Origin: Schleiferiaceae bacterium
GTDB taxonomy: Bacteria > Bacteroidota > Bacteroidia > Flavobacteriales > Schleiferiaceae
Direction: 5' to 3'
DNA length: 33,379 nucleotides
Assembly (NCBI GenBank): GCA_022565875.1
Contig: JAIULY010000012.1
Span: 1-33,379 of the forward strand
Shown: positions 1-8,255 of the stretch, piece after piece
Position numbering within the stretch: position 1 is the stretch's first letter
How the letters are laid out: every line of letters begins with the position of its first letter
Made by a program: the position numbers and the translations under genes
The notes under the pieces: model-generated
Database searches by the model: none
Told to the model about the DNA's origin: nothing
The model's input: only the letters and a program-made list of their open reading frames with translations

Positions 1-590
1 CTTTCTTTTCGGGTACTGTCCATGTGATCTCGTAATTGGAGGTTCTCCAACACTTCGTCAAATGAAACGCGCTCTCCTTTGGCAACTAATTCATCCAAAC
101 GTCGTTGAGCACGTATTTTGGGGTCGGCAGTCATAAAAATTTTCAAATCAGCATCGGGGAATACCACTGTGCCTATGTCGCGGCCATCCATGACGATACC
201 TCCAGATTCCCCCATTTTTTGTTGCAATGCAACCATGGCTTGCCTCACCTCTGGCAGCGTGGCTACTGTGCTCACTTTATTGCTAATAGCCATATCTCGA
301 ATGGCATTTTCAACATCTTTACCATTCATCAAAATCACACTTTTTCCCAGCTCGTTGTTGTAATGAAAGGAGATGGTCAATTGGGGCAAAGCAGCAATTA
401 ATCTTGTTGGATGGATTAGGGTGCGGCCTTCAAAAAAACCACATTCTACAGCATAAAGTGTGACCGCCCGATACATAGCACCTGTATCTACGTAGCTATA
501 TTCCAATTCCTTGGCTAATGCTTTGGCCATTGTACTCTTTCCTGTTGAGGAGTAACCATCTATGGCGATGGTAAGCTTGTGCTTTGTCAA
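1..590 (-). CDS. cmk: Cytidylate kinase, C-terminus beyond window
   Basis: Phosphorylates CMP/dCMP with ATP in cytosolic pyrimidine nucleotide metabolism. The reading frame opens with a TTG codon at 590-588, giving (M)TKHKLTIAIDGYSSTGKST; the P-loop is at about residues 12-20. An in-frame stop lies four codons further upstream with no ATG between, so a TTG (or ATT) start is forced. The motifs MDGRDIGTVVFPDAD and RAQRRLDE follow, the usual CMP-kinase order. About 196 codons are visible against a usual 225-230, so roughly 30 C-terminal residues lie outside the left edge. It is the last visible gene of the leftward menB-porQ-cmk run and starts 23 bases after the porQ stop. The porQ-cmk pairing is common in Bacteroidota, which supports both calls. 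Confidence 0.93.
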   Translation of the reverse strand, partial: MTKHKLTIAIDGYSSTGKSTMAKALAKELEYSYVDTGAMYRAVTLYAVECGFFEGRTLIHPTRLIAALPQLTISFHYNNELGKSVILMNGKDVENAIRDMAISNKVSTVATLPEVRQAMVALQQKMGESGGIVMDGRDIGTVVFPDADLKIFMTADPKIRAQRRLDELVAKGERVSFDEVLENLQLRDHMDSTRKE

Positions 591-612
591 AACAAAAATT
601 TAGAAGATTTCA

Positions 613-1668
613 CTAAATATCATCAGGCGTTTTTGCCTTCTTTTTGAATTTATCTAATGCTGTAGTAATGGATATGTGGTGCATCCTCGCCGACGGATGC
701 ATATTCGTATTGGCGTAATTTAGTCGAAACTTACTCACCTTTACCCCTACCCCAAAGGTTAGTCCAGCTGAACTTCTTCGGGTGGTCATGGCCATTTCGT
801 ATCTTCTGCGCCAATCGTATCCAATCTGAGCATTGAACCCCTCTGTGGGAATAAACTCAGCTGCTACAGCCACATGTCGCATCAAAAGATTGAGGAAATC
901 GGGGTCATCTACTGTAAACTCTCCAGTTATGGGGTCTCTTGTAATGCGTGTTGGGTCTCCATCATACGACAAATCCCAACGCTGTAAATTGTTAAAGATA
1001 AGACTCCAACGCAGGGGCATGTGCTCAAACTTATTGGAAATAGCCATTTGCAATTCAAAGGGAAGAGACTCGGGTACATCATTGTAATAGACAAGCTGTG
1101 TACCGATGTTTCGCGCCATAAAAGCAACCGCCAAGCGCCGCTCTGGTATTTGATACACAGCGGCCAAATCGGTTGCTATTGCCCACGACGAATAAATTTC
1201 AAATGCCGAATTGATAATCTTCAAGTTGGCCCCAAATGACCAATTGGTGTCTAATTTGTAAGCATACCCCAATTGCAACGCCTGATCGGCTGCTGTAAAA
1301 TTCCCCAACACTTGAGCCTGCTGATTGGTCTGCTGAAAATCGCCGTAGTTTAGATACTTAAATCCAGCTGAAAAGGTTCCTGCTTTTTCATGGTGGTGCA
1401 CGTAAACGGCCTCGCCCATGCGCATCCCAGCGGGCAACATACCCACATTCATGGATAGCATGCCGTGCATATTTTCGTTGAGTAATGCAGGATTGTAAAA
1501 TCCATAGTTAGCGTCGCTGTACGTATTGGCTAACACAAAACCTGCTTGACCTGCAACGCGAGCACTAGGGGCTAGATTGAGAAAACGATAGGCGTGTTCA
1601 CCACCAATCTGCGCTGTTGTTGCAGATATCCATAAACTTATTGTAGTGGCAAATAAAAATTTCTTCAT
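613..1668 (-). CDS. porQ: Type IX secretion system protein PorQ
   Basis: PorQ is an outer-membrane beta-barrel component of the Bacteroidota type IX secretion machinery, in the wider PorV/FadL-like fold. The 351-residue product has an N-terminal signal peptide ending near ISATTAQ (about residue 20). The mature start GGEHAYRFLNLAPSARVAGQ is typical of the family, followed by a YGFYNPALL segment. The rest alternates aromatic and polar residues as expected of beta strands. Length matches the family (about 340). It lies between menB and cmk on the same strand. The secreted peptidase at 19568 carries a type IX sorting tail, so this organism has both a machine component and a client. Assignment is from family recall of the N-terminal motif and the cmk linkage. 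Confidence 0.88.
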   Translation of the reverse strand: MKKFLFATTISLWISATTAQIGGEHAYRFLNLAPSARVAGQAGFVLANTYSDANYGFYNPALLNENMHGMLSMNVGMLPAGMRMGEAVYVHHHEKAGTFSAGFKYLNYGDFQQTNQQAQVLGNFTAADQALQLGYAYKLDTNWSFGANLKIINSAFEIYSSWAIATDLAAVYQIPERRLAVAFMARNIGTQLVYYNDVPESLPFELQMAISNKFEHMPLRWSLIFNNLQRWDLSYDGDPTRITRDPITGEFTVDDPDFLNLLMRHVAVAAEFIPTEGFNAQIGYDWRRRYEMAMTTRRSSAGLTFGVGVKVSKFRLNYANTNMHPSARMHHISITTALDKFKKKAKTPDDI

Positions 1669-1725
1669 GCTCGAATCGTTTCCAAAGGGGCTAACGCAAC
1701 TTGCTGCGTATTTAGTTTGTCGCTG

Positions 1726-2559
1726 CTATGGAATCCACTTAATTTTTTTGAAATCAGGTTTTCGCTTCTCAAGAAATGCGTTTCTACCTTCTTTTGCTTC
1801 ATCAGTCATATAAGCCAATCGGGTGGCTTCTCCTGCAAATACTTGTTGCCCCACCATACCGTCGTCTGTAAGGTTAAATGCAAACTTGAGCATTTTTATC
1901 GAGGTCGGCGATTTTGCAAGAATTTCTTGTGCCCATTCATAGGCGGTCTTTTCTAATTCATCATGTGGAATTACAGCATTGACCATTCCCATTTCAAAGG
2001 CTTCTTGTGCAGAATAATTTCTACCTAGGAAGAAAATTTCTCGAGCGCGTTTTTGTCCTACCATCTTCGCGAGGTATGCCGAACCATATCCCCCATCAAA
2101 ACTGGTGACATCCGCATCTGTTTGCTTAAATATGGCATGCTCTTTACTAGCAAGGGTCAAGTCGCATACAACGTGTAAACTGTGGCCACCACCAACCGCC
2201 CAGCCGGGTACAACGGCTATCACAACCTTTGGCATAAAGCGAATTAATCGCTGCACTTCTAATATGTTTAAGCGTGGCATGCCGTCGTCGTCTACATAAC
2301 CTTGATGCCCCCTTGCATTTTGATCACCGCCACTGCAAAAGCTGTAAATACCATCTTTGGGAGAAGGGCCCTCAGCAGAAAAAAGCACTACACCAATGTT
2401 GGTGTCCTCTCGGGCATCTAAAAATGCTTCGTATAATTCTTTAACTGTTTTGGGTCGGAAGGCGTTGCGCACCTCCGGGCGATTAAAAGCTATTCGGGCT
2501 ACACCGCCACTTTTGGCGTAGGTGATGTCTTCAAAGTTCTTGACAGTTGTCCAATTCAT
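1726..2559 (-). CDS. menB: 1,4-dihydroxy-2-naphthoyl-CoA synthase
   Basis: Cyclises o-succinylbenzoyl-CoA to 1,4-dihydroxy-2-naphthoyl-CoA in menaquinone synthesis; a cytosolic crotonase-fold enzyme. The 277 residues show the oxyanion-hole loops SFCSGGDQNARG (about 73-84) and GWAVGGGHSL (119-128), then TDADVTSFDGGYGSAYLAK. The TDAD stretch (147-150) carries an acidic residue where the E. coli enzyme has TGPK. By family knowledge this marks the bicarbonate-independent type that uses an Asp side chain, as in mycobacterial MenB. The C-terminal GQQVFAGEATRLAYMTDEAKEGR block is diagnostic. No other men genes are in the window, so the pathway is split across loci. Start ATG at 2559; 57 bases separate its stop from porQ. 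Confidence 0.96.
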   Translation of the reverse strand: MNWTTVKNFEDITYAKSGGVARIAFNRPEVRNAFRPKTVKELYEAFLDAREDTNIGVVLFSAEGPSPKDGIYSFCSGGDQNARGHQGYVDDDGMPRLNILEVQRLIRFMPKVVIAVVPGWAVGGGHSLHVVCDLTLASKEHAIFKQTDADVTSFDGGYGSAYLAKMVGQKRAREIFFLGRNYSAQEAFEMGMVNAVIPHDELEKTAYEWAQEILAKSPTSIKMLKFAFNLTDDGMVGQQVFAGEATRLAYMTDEAKEGRNAFLEKRKPDFKKIKWIP

Positions 2560-2602
2560 ATTTTCAATAATTTCAAAACCTAATAACTGAAGCAGTACTA
2601 GA

Positions 2603-3505
2603 TTAGTTCAGCTCGATACGGGCTTCTGTTATTTTGTATTCTTCGGTGTATAACTCAATTGTATAAACCCCTTTCTCTAATTTCTCACCATCCAAAACAT
2701 CCATGCTAATGCAGTCATTTACAGCAATGTTTTGATACACCACAATTTTTTTGGCACTATACAGCATTGGGTTTTGATTGAAGTCAAAGGTTTGCTTTGT
2801 GGCCTTATCTTGGGGCATCACAATCACTTTGTTGCTATCCGAAGTTATTCGCATGTAAATGGCTACTTCGCCTGCTTTGGCCAAAGAGTTGGCGCCTAGC
2901 GTAAAGCACGCTTTTATCCGATCTACACGACTAGCGCGACGTGTACCTGACTCATTGCCATTGGAACGCACTCGGAAAGCGTCAATATTAACTGCTGTAG
3001 CTTGCAAAACAGAACCTCGAGCCACATCTCGCGAAAGTTTTGCGCGTTCTTGCGATAGCTCTGAGGTCCTAACAAGCTCTACCTCTAGGGCTTCCTCTAC
3101 CTCTTGCTTTTCCAATTTTAATTGCTGATTTGCTACTTGTAACGAATCCGCAACAGCGCGCAAACGACTGTTTTCTAATTTATAACGATACAATTCATTA
3201 TTTAAACGTTTCAATTTAGCCAAGTCACCGTCGCGAAGTGTATTTACCGAGTCCAGCAAATCAACTAATCGATCGCGCTCTCTACTAATCACACTGCGTA
3301 AACTGTCATTATCCGTTTCGATGGCATCGTACCTACTGATATAGTCTCGTAAATCATATCGCAGTATTTCTTTGTCTTTTTCCAAAGAGGCAATACTCTC
3401 GGTAGAAGTAAATTGAAGATAACTCAGTACCCCAACAATTCCCAAAAGAAGTAAAATAATAACTAGGGATAAGCGGTTGGTGGAATTTTTCTCAGTAGCG
3501 TTCAT
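2603..3505 (-). CDS. Membrane-anchored coiled-coil protein, unknown function
   Basis: I do not recognise a characterised function. The 300-residue protein has a short polar N-terminus and one transmembrane helix at about residues 12-31. A long heptad-rich coiled coil (about 35-165, many E/K/L/R) follows, and then a C-terminal beta-rich domain (about 195-300) starting near KACFTLGANSLAKAGEVAIYMRI. This architecture is widespread in Bacteroidota and is often misnamed as a chromosome-partitioning protein on coiled-coil similarity alone. With one N-terminal anchor the coiled coil and C-terminal domain probably face the periplasm. It stands 43 bases upstream of menB on the same strand and is divergent from comF. 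A -7 element (TACCTTTG) lies upstream at 3527-3534. Confidence 0.75.
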   Translation of the reverse strand: MNATEKNSTNRLSLVIILLLLGIVGVLSYLQFTSTESIASLEKDKEILRYDLRDYISRYDAIETDNDSLRSVISRERDRLVDLLDSVNTLRDGDLAKLKRLNNELYRYKLENSRLRAVADSLQVANQQLKLEKQEVEEALEVELVRTSELSQERAKLSRDVARGSVLQATAVNIDAFRVRSNGNESGTRRASRVDRIKACFTLGANSLAKAGEVAIYMRITSDSNKVIVMPQDKATKQTFDFNQNPMLYSAKKIVVYQNIAVNDCISMDVLDGEKLEKGVYTIELYTEEYKITEARIELN

Positions 3506-3526
3506 AAACTGGTGTTTTTAGTAGGG

Positions 3527-3534
3527 CAAAGGTA
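3527..3534 (-). promoter_or_regulatory. Bacteroidota -7 element upstream of the coiled-coil gene
   Basis: Read on the minus strand this is TACCTTTG, a full match to TAnnTTTG, ending 21 bases before the ATG at 3505. No convincing TTG -33 element is seen at 17-23 bases upstream, so confidence is limited. Confidence 0.45.
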
Positions 3535-3588
3535 TAAGTATTCATCAGAGAACGGCATACGGCGTGAGAAAAAATAATTTTCAATTAG

Positions 3589-3622
3589 TTGCTCTTTTTA
3601 TTACAAAAAATATTTATTTTTG
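3589..3622 (+). promoter_or_regulatory. Promoter of comF
   Basis: TTG at 3589-3591 and TATTTTTG at 3615-3622 (full match to TAnnTTTG) are separated by 23 bases, the upper end of the usual spacing. The -7 box ends only 4 bases before the ATG at 3627, so a transcript from it would have almost no leader. Confidence 0.5.
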
Positions 3623-3626
3623 TGAC

Positions 3627-4319
3627 ATGAAAACAGTTGCAAAAGACATTCTCGAGTTATTTTTCCCTCACATTTGTCATGGTTGTGGCGTACCATTATT
3701 ACAAAATGAAAAACATTTATGCCTGACATGTCATTATGAGCTGCCTTTGGTAAACGAAGCGTCTTCACTCGAAAGCTCGCTGCATCGCATTCTCTATGGT
3801 AGAATGCCCCTGCTAGAAGGTGCTGCTTTCTTATATTTTCAAAAAGGCAGTTTTGTACAGGAAATTTTGCACGCCTTCAAATACGAAGGTGCTCAAGGAT
3901 TATGCGAACATATGGGGCAACTCATGGGCATGCAATTCAATAAAAATGGTTTTTTCAATCAGGCAGATTATTTGATACCCGTGCCATTACATCCCAAAAA
4001 AGAGCGAAAACGGGGATACAATCAAGCCGCCATTTTGGCCAAAGGCATGAGCAACGCCACCAAAATCCCCCTCAACACGAGCTTAATTGCTCGCAACCAA
4101 TTCACGGAATCTCAAACCAAAAAAAGTCGTTTTGCTCGGTGGTTAAATGTTTCCTCGGTCTTTGAGGTTCCGCCAGAAGCTAGTGCGCAATTGCGAGACA
4201 AGCACATCGTTTTGATCGACGATGTGATTACTACGGGCGCTACATTAGAAGCTTGCGCTAAGCCCCTTATTGATTTGGGCGCAAAAATATCCGTAGCCAC
4301 CTTGGCGAAAGCCCAATAA
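3627..4319 (+). CDS. comF: ComF family amidophosphoribosyltransferase-like protein
   Basis: Homologue of ComF/GntX, a phosphoribosyltransferase-fold protein linked to DNA uptake in naturally competent bacteria; its reaction is not established. From ATG 3627 the protein is 230 residues, close to family length. It has an N-terminal zinc-ribbon-like pair CHGC (17-20) and CLTC (32-35), a middle block VPLHPKKERKRGYNQA, and the C-terminal PRPP-binding loop VLIDDVITTGATLEAC. An upstream in-frame ATG (3564) would add 21 residues, but these include the promoter -7 box and do not look like family sequence, so 3627 is preferred. It is divergent from the gene at 3505 and followed by a 120-base gap. Confidence 0.9.
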   Translation: MKTVAKDILELFFPHICHGCGVPLLQNEKHLCLTCHYELPLVNEASSLESSLHRILYGRMPLLEGAAFLYFQKGSFVQEILHAFKYEGAQGLCEHMGQLMGMQFNKNGFFNQADYLIPVPLHPKKERKRGYNQAAILAKGMSNATKIPLNTSLIARNQFTESQTKKSRFARWLNVSSVFEVPPEASAQLRDKHIVLIDDVITTGATLEACAKPLIDLGAKISVATLAKAQ

Positions 4320-4427
4320 ACAAAAGCGATAACTCAATACTAGTATTCGTAAACTCATTGTCAAGACATGCTAACAAATTTTAAGAAAAAAGAATGCAAT
4401 TGAACAGCTGTAATCTAATTTGTTTAG

Positions 4428-4435
4428 TAATTTTG
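4428..4435 (+). promoter_or_regulatory. -7 element of the DUF1573 gene promoter
   Basis: TAATTTTG fully matches TAnnTTTG and lies 37 bases before the preferred ATG at 4473. The nearest upstream TTG (4400-4402) is 25 bases away, slightly longer than usual spacing. Confidence 0.55.
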
Positions 4436-4472
4436 TGTTTTGAATTTTAATAACAACAAATCACAATATCAA

Positions 4473-4922
4473 ATGAAAAATTGGATTCTAACCCTCACTT
4501 TCGCCGCAGCGGCAGTATTTGGATTGAAAGCGCAAGAAAGCAATCCCAATGCTCCGGAAATCACTTTCGAAAGTACTGTAATTGATTACGGTACTATCAT
4601 GCAAAACGCTGATGGTGCCCGCGAATTTGTATTCACAAATACTGGCAACGAGCCGCTTATCATCACCAGTGCACGCAGTAGTTGTGGTTGCACGGTACCT
4701 ACTCCACCAAGAGAGCCCATTGCCCCAGGTGAAAGTTCTACCATAAAAGTTATTTATGATACGAAACGCGTAGGCCCCATTATGAAAACTGTAACGGTTG
4801 AGTCAAATGCTAAATCTGGAAAAAAGGTATTAACCATCAAAGGCAAGGTAGAAGCAGCTCCTGCTCAAACTTCTACAACCCCGGTAAAGCCCAAAACAGA
4901 TTCACCGGTAATGGCTAGATAA
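4473..4922 (+). CDS. DUF1573 domain exported protein
   Basis: A small exported protein of the DUF1573 family, common in Bacteroidota and of unknown role. From ATG 4473 it is 149 residues. It has an N-terminal signal peptide (MKNWILTLTFAAAAVFGLKAQ), then one Ig-like/ASPM-type beta domain with family motifs FVFTNTGNEPLIITSARSSCGCTVP and IKVIYDTKRVGP, and a Thr/Pro-rich tail. The SCGC motif is the family hallmark. A TTG codon at 4440 would extend the frame by 11 residues but places charged residues before the signal peptide, so ATG 4473 is chosen. It is probably monocistronic: it has its own -7 box upstream, and a strong terminator begins 24 bases after its stop. Confidence 0.9.
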   Translation: MKNWILTLTFAAAAVFGLKAQESNPNAPEITFESTVIDYGTIMQNADGAREFVFTNTGNEPLIITSARSSCGCTVPTPPREPIAPGESSTIKVIYDTKRVGPIMKTVTVESNAKSGKKVLTIKGKVEAAPAQTSTTPVKPKTDSPVMAR

Positions 4923-4945
4923 TTCCACAAATATTTACGACTTTT

Positions 4946-4971
4946 GCCCCGCCCTCGAGCGGGGCTTTTTT
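4946..4971 (+). terminator. Rho-independent terminator after the DUF1573 gene
   Basis: Seven-bp GC-rich stem GCCCCGC (4946-4952) / GCGGGGC (4959-4965), six-base loop CCTCGA, then a run of six T. Confidence 0.93.
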
Positions 4972-5000
4972 ATTTATTGTTGAAGGTAATTAACACACCC

Positions 5001-6200
5001 ATGCCGAAGATTTCAATAAAAGGGCAAATGATGCCTGAATCACCGATTAGAAAGTTAGTGCCATTTGCTGAAATGGCGCTTCAGAACGGTAAAACCGTTT
5101 ACCACTTGAACATCGGTCAGCCCGATATTAAAACGCCGGAATTAGCGTTGGAAGCTGTGCGTTTAACACAATTTAAAACATTAGAATACAGCCACTCCGC
5201 AGGATTTGAATCTCTTCGTAAGGGTATGATTGGTTATTACGAAAAACAAGATATCTCTCTGGATATATCAGAAATCATTGTGACTACCGGTGGTAGCGAA
5301 GCGATTAGTTTTGCTATGGGGGCTATTACCGACCCTGGCGATGAAGTCATTATCCCTGAACCATTCTATGCCAACTACAATGGCTTTGCCATTGCTGCTG
5401 GCGTAACAGTTGTTCCTGTGAATTCCAGCATTCACACTGGCTTTGCCCTACCTCCAATTGAAGCCTTTGAAGAACATATTACTAAAAACACCAAAGCCAT
5501 CCTCATTTGTAACCCAGGCAATCCCACGGGGTATTTATACAGCAAAGTAGAACTGGAGCAATTGATGGAAATATGTATTCGCCATGATTTATTCTTGGTG
5601 GCCGATGAAGTGTACCGCGAATTTGTTTACGACGGATTCCAGCATCACTCCGTAATGAATATACCAGGACTTGAAGAGCATGCCATAATGATTGACAGCG
5701 TGAGTAAGCGCTACAGCATGTGTGGTGCTCGCATAGGTTTGATCGCCTCCCGAAACAAAGCCGTAATGGTGGCAGCCATGCGTTTTGCACAGGCCAGACT
5801 AAGTCCTCCTACCTATGCACAAATTGCTACTGAAGCGGCCTTACAAACCGATCAATCCTATTTTGACGAGGTAAACAAGGAATATATCGAACGTCGGAAT
5901 ATTTTGGTAAATGGTTTGAATCAAATCGAGGGCGTATTTTGCCCCATGCCCAAAGGTGCTTTTTATTGTATGGCGGAATTACCAGTAGACGATGCCGACC
6001 GCTTTGCACAATGGATGTTAAGTTATTTTGACCTCGAAGGCGAAACCCTAATGGTTGCTCCCGCCTCAGGATTTTACGCAGACCCTCAATTGGGCCGCAG
6101 GCAAGTACGGTTGGCTTATGTTTTAGAAAAAGAAAGTCTACACAAAGCGGTGCGCATTCTAACCGCAGCGCTTAAAGCCTACCCTGGCACCTTATTGTAA
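5001..6200 (+). CDS. Pyridoxal-phosphate aminotransferase, class I/II
   Basis: A 399-residue fold-type I PLP aminotransferase of the aspartate/aromatic family, likely AspC-like; substrate is not decidable from sequence. Visible motifs: NIGQPDIKTP (37-46), TGGSEAI (96-102), NPGNPTG (171-177), ADEVYREFVYDG (201-212), and SVSKRYSMCGARIG with the PLP-binding lysine at 236. The C-terminal RQVRLAYV block carries the carboxylate-binding Arg. Start ATG 5001 is preferred: the frame is open back to 4944, but that stretch contains the terminator hairpin of the preceding gene. Its stop shares one base with the murB start (TAATG at 6198-6202), so the two are probably translationally coupled although functionally unrelated. 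Confidence 0.93.
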   Translation: MPKISIKGQMMPESPIRKLVPFAEMALQNGKTVYHLNIGQPDIKTPELALEAVRLTQFKTLEYSHSAGFESLRKGMIGYYEKQDISLDISEIIVTTGGSEAISFAMGAITDPGDEVIIPEPFYANYNGFAIAAGVTVVPVNSSIHTGFALPPIEAFEEHITKNTKAILICNPGNPTGYLYSKVELEQLMEICIRHDLFLVADEVYREFVYDGFQHHSVMNIPGLEEHAIMIDSVSKRYSMCGARIGLIASRNKAVMVAAMRFAQARLSPPTYAQIATEAALQTDQSYFDEVNKEYIERRNILVNGLNQIEGVFCPMPKGAFYCMAELPVDDADRFAQWMLSYFDLEGETLMVAPASGFYADPQLGRRQVRLAYVLEKESLHKAVRILTAALKAYPGTLL

Positions 6201-7222
6201 TGGAGATTGCCCAAAACATTGATTTAAAACCCTACAACACTTTTGGCTTTTCGTATGAAGCCAAAAGTGCTTATTTTTTTCAATCCATCGAGGATTTAGA
6301 AAAACTGCACCAAACTCACGAATGGTTTCGGGCATCAAATTTTCTAATTCTAGGAGGGGGAAGCAACATTTTGTTGACGCAAAACATCGAGCAACCAGTG
6401 CTTATTAATGAAATCAATGATAGCATCTCGATTATTGAAGAAAGTGAAGACCATATTACGCTAGAAGTTGGCGCGGGAAAAAATTGGCATGACTTCGTTA
6501 TTTGGACCATCGACAATGGTTATGGTGGATTGGAAAACTTATCGTTGATTCCCGGAAAAGTAGGGGCTGCGCCCATGCAAAACATAGGTGCTTACGGAGT
6601 AGAAATCAAAGATTCGTTGCACAGTTTGCGCGCTTTTGACATTCAAAAGGGTGAAATGACCACTTTTACCAATGCAGCCTGTCAACTCGGGTATCGAGAA
6701 TCCATTTTTAAAAGGGAGCGCAAAGGCCAGTTTATCATTGCATACGTTCGATTCACGCTTACCAAACGCAATCATAAGCTCAACACCGCATACGGTGCCA
6801 TTACTTCAGAACTCGAGGCCAATGGCATCACCACACCCACGATAAAGGATATTAGCAATGCCGTAATTGCGATACGACAAAGCAAACTTCCGGACCCGAA
6901 AAAGCTCGGCAATTCAGGGAGCTTCTTTAAAAATCCGGTCGTTCCACTTGATATCTTTGAAACGTTACAAAAAGACTATTCAAACATTGTTGGCTTTCCG
7001 GTATATAATGGGGTAAAGTTGGCAGCAGGATGGCTTATTGAACAAACGGGATGGAAAGGGAAACAAATTGGCAACGTGGGCGTTCATAAAAAACAGGCAC
7101 TTGTATTAGTGCATTACGGAGGCGGAAAAGGCGAAGATCTTTTGGCGCTCTCCAAAGCCGTCCAAGACGCAGTATTGAAAAAGTTTGGTGTGACCCTCGA
7201 ACCTGAGGTAAACATTTTATAA
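6200..7222 (+). CDS. murB: UDP-N-acetylenolpyruvoylglucosamine reductase
   Basis: FAD enzyme that reduces UDP-GlcNAc-enolpyruvate with NADPH to UDP-MurNAc in peptidoglycan synthesis. The 340 residues are the length of the E. coli-type (type I) enzyme. Motifs in order: PYNTFG near the N-terminus, LGGGSNIL (51-58, FAD pyrophosphate binding), LENLSLIPGKVGAAPMQNIG (111-130), GYRESIFK (164-171), and SGSFFKNP (239-246), where Ser241 corresponds to the catalytic acid of E. coli MurB. The C-terminal AAGWLIEQTGWKG and VHKKQALVLVHYG blocks follow. The ATG overlaps the upstream aminotransferase stop by one base. Confidence 0.96.
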   Translation: MEIAQNIDLKPYNTFGFSYEAKSAYFFQSIEDLEKLHQTHEWFRASNFLILGGGSNILLTQNIEQPVLINEINDSISIIEESEDHITLEVGAGKNWHDFVIWTIDNGYGGLENLSLIPGKVGAAPMQNIGAYGVEIKDSLHSLRAFDIQKGEMTTFTNAACQLGYRESIFKRERKGQFIIAYVRFTLTKRNHKLNTAYGAITSELEANGITTPTIKDISNAVIAIRQSKLPDPKKLGNSGSFFKNPVVPLDIFETLQKDYSNIVGFPVYNGVKLAAGWLIEQTGWKGKQIGNVGVHKKQALVLVHYGGGKGEDLLALSKAVQDAVLKKFGVTLEPEVNIL

Positions 7223-7249
7223 TTTTGCAAACAAATAAAGACACGAAAT

Positions 7250-7450
7250 ATGTTGACCGTTTTCTTGATTACTTTAGGATTCATTGCCTTTGCTTTCGCT
7301 GGAATAGCCATTAAAATATGGGCCAAAAAAGACGGGGAATTTTCAGGAACTTGTGCAAGCCAAAGTCCTTTTTTAAACAAAGAAGGTGAACCTTGTGGCT
7401 TTTGCGGTGCTTCACCACAAGATAAGTGTAAAAAAGAAGAGGTAGCTTAA
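7250..7450 (+). CDS. Small Cys-rich membrane protein, NqrM-like (tentative)
   Basis: A 66-residue protein with one N-terminal transmembrane helix (about residues 2-23), a basic patch KIWAKKDG, then four cysteines in the tail: SGTCASQ, EPCGFCGAS and DKCKKEE. A small membrane anchor followed by closely spaced Cys resembles the NqrM (DUF539) maturation factor of Na+-pumping NADH:quinone reductase. The spacing is not identical to versions I remember, and no nqr genes are nearby, so this is tentative. It starts 27 bases after murB and is followed by a strong terminator, so it probably closes the aminotransferase-murB transcript. Confidence 0.7.
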   Translation: MLTVFLITLGFIAFAFAGIAIKIWAKKDGEFSGTCASQSPFLNKEGEPCGFCGASPQDKCKKEEVA

Positions 7451-7473
7451 TTGTACCCCCCTCAATAAAACAC

Positions 7474-7517
7474 CTCCTTTGACTCTGGATGAAATCTAGA
7501 GCAAAGGAGTTTTTTTA
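7474..7517 (+). terminator. Rho-independent terminator after the small Cys-rich gene
   Basis: Stem CTCCTTTG (7474-7481) / CAAAGGAG (7502-7509), extended inward by CTCT/AGAG and GA/TC with small bulges, and followed by seven T. Confidence 0.9.
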
Positions 7518-7549
7518 TTAGGATGCACAACCCCTAAACCGAAAATTAC

Positions 7550-8188
7550 ATGGAAATACTTATCAGTCTACTTCGTCAAATAATGGGTGACACCATTAGC
7601 ATTTTCACCATTATGAACTCTTTGAGTGCTGGTGCAATTATGTTGACGCTAGTTTCTGAGGACACCTCTGATAAAGAATTTCGGACCATCGCCCAAAAAA
7701 ATAGCAAAGCTGTTTTTATCTCTATGGCGCTTATCTTCGCTCTTGGTACCTACATTTTCAATTTTTTTGGTATTAGCGCCGATTCGCTCAAAGTTTTTGG
7801 GGGGATTATTCTTCTCAATATGGGTATCAACATGGTGCGGGGCTACGACAAAAAAGTGAATAGCAGTCCAAAAGAAAAAGCAGCAGCAATGGAGCAAGAG
7901 GACGTTTCCGTTGTGCCTATGGCCATTCCCATTATTGTTGGACCAGGGCTGGCTACTACACTGATTACCATGAGCATCGATGCCACAAGCTGGACCGGTT
8001 ACGCATCAGGATTCTTTGCTATTTTGGTGTGTTCCATTACCAATTTCATTATTTTGGGCAATATGGTGCGCATCAAAAAACGGTTAGGTGTAAATGGGTT
8101 AAAGGTCTTGAACCGATTGCTTGGGCTTATTGTGGGAAGTTTGGCAGCTCAAATGATCATCATTGGCATAAAAGCCCTTTGGGCCTGA
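7550..8188 (+). CDS. MarC family integral membrane protein
   Basis: A 212-residue polytopic inner-membrane protein of the MarC/UPF0056 family, with about six hydrophobic segments (roughly 10-35, 48-67, 72-92, 118-138, 148-168, 188-208). The second half carries the conserved MAIPIIVGPGLATTLI, and the end GLIVGSLAAQMIIIGIK is typical. The function of the family is unclear despite the historical antibiotic-resistance name. The first-half equivalent of the P-x-G motif reads MNSLSAGAIM, where many members have a proline, so the internal two-fold symmetry is degenerate here. It follows a terminator, so it likely has its own promoter, but I see no clear TAnnTTTG box in the 32-base gap. Confidence 0.88.
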   Translation: MEILISLLRQIMGDTISIFTIMNSLSAGAIMLTLVSEDTSDKEFRTIAQKNSKAVFISMALIFALGTYIFNFFGISADSLKVFGGIILLNMGINMVRGYDKKVNSSPKEKAAAMEQEDVSVVPMAIPIIVGPGLATTLITMSIDATSWTGYASGFFAILVCSITNFIILGNMVRIKKRLGVNGLKVLNRLLGLIVGSLAAQMIIIGIKALWA

Positions 8189-8255
8189 CAAGCTGACACA
8201 CCACCAAGCGATGGCAAACAAGTTGAGTACACTGATTAAAAAAATTCAAAATATC

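Noticed and set aside
4336-4347. Perfect 12-bp palindrome AATACTAGTATT after comF
   Set aside because: It is a short, AT-rich, isolated palindrome with no T run and no relation to a promoter, so it is likely chance.
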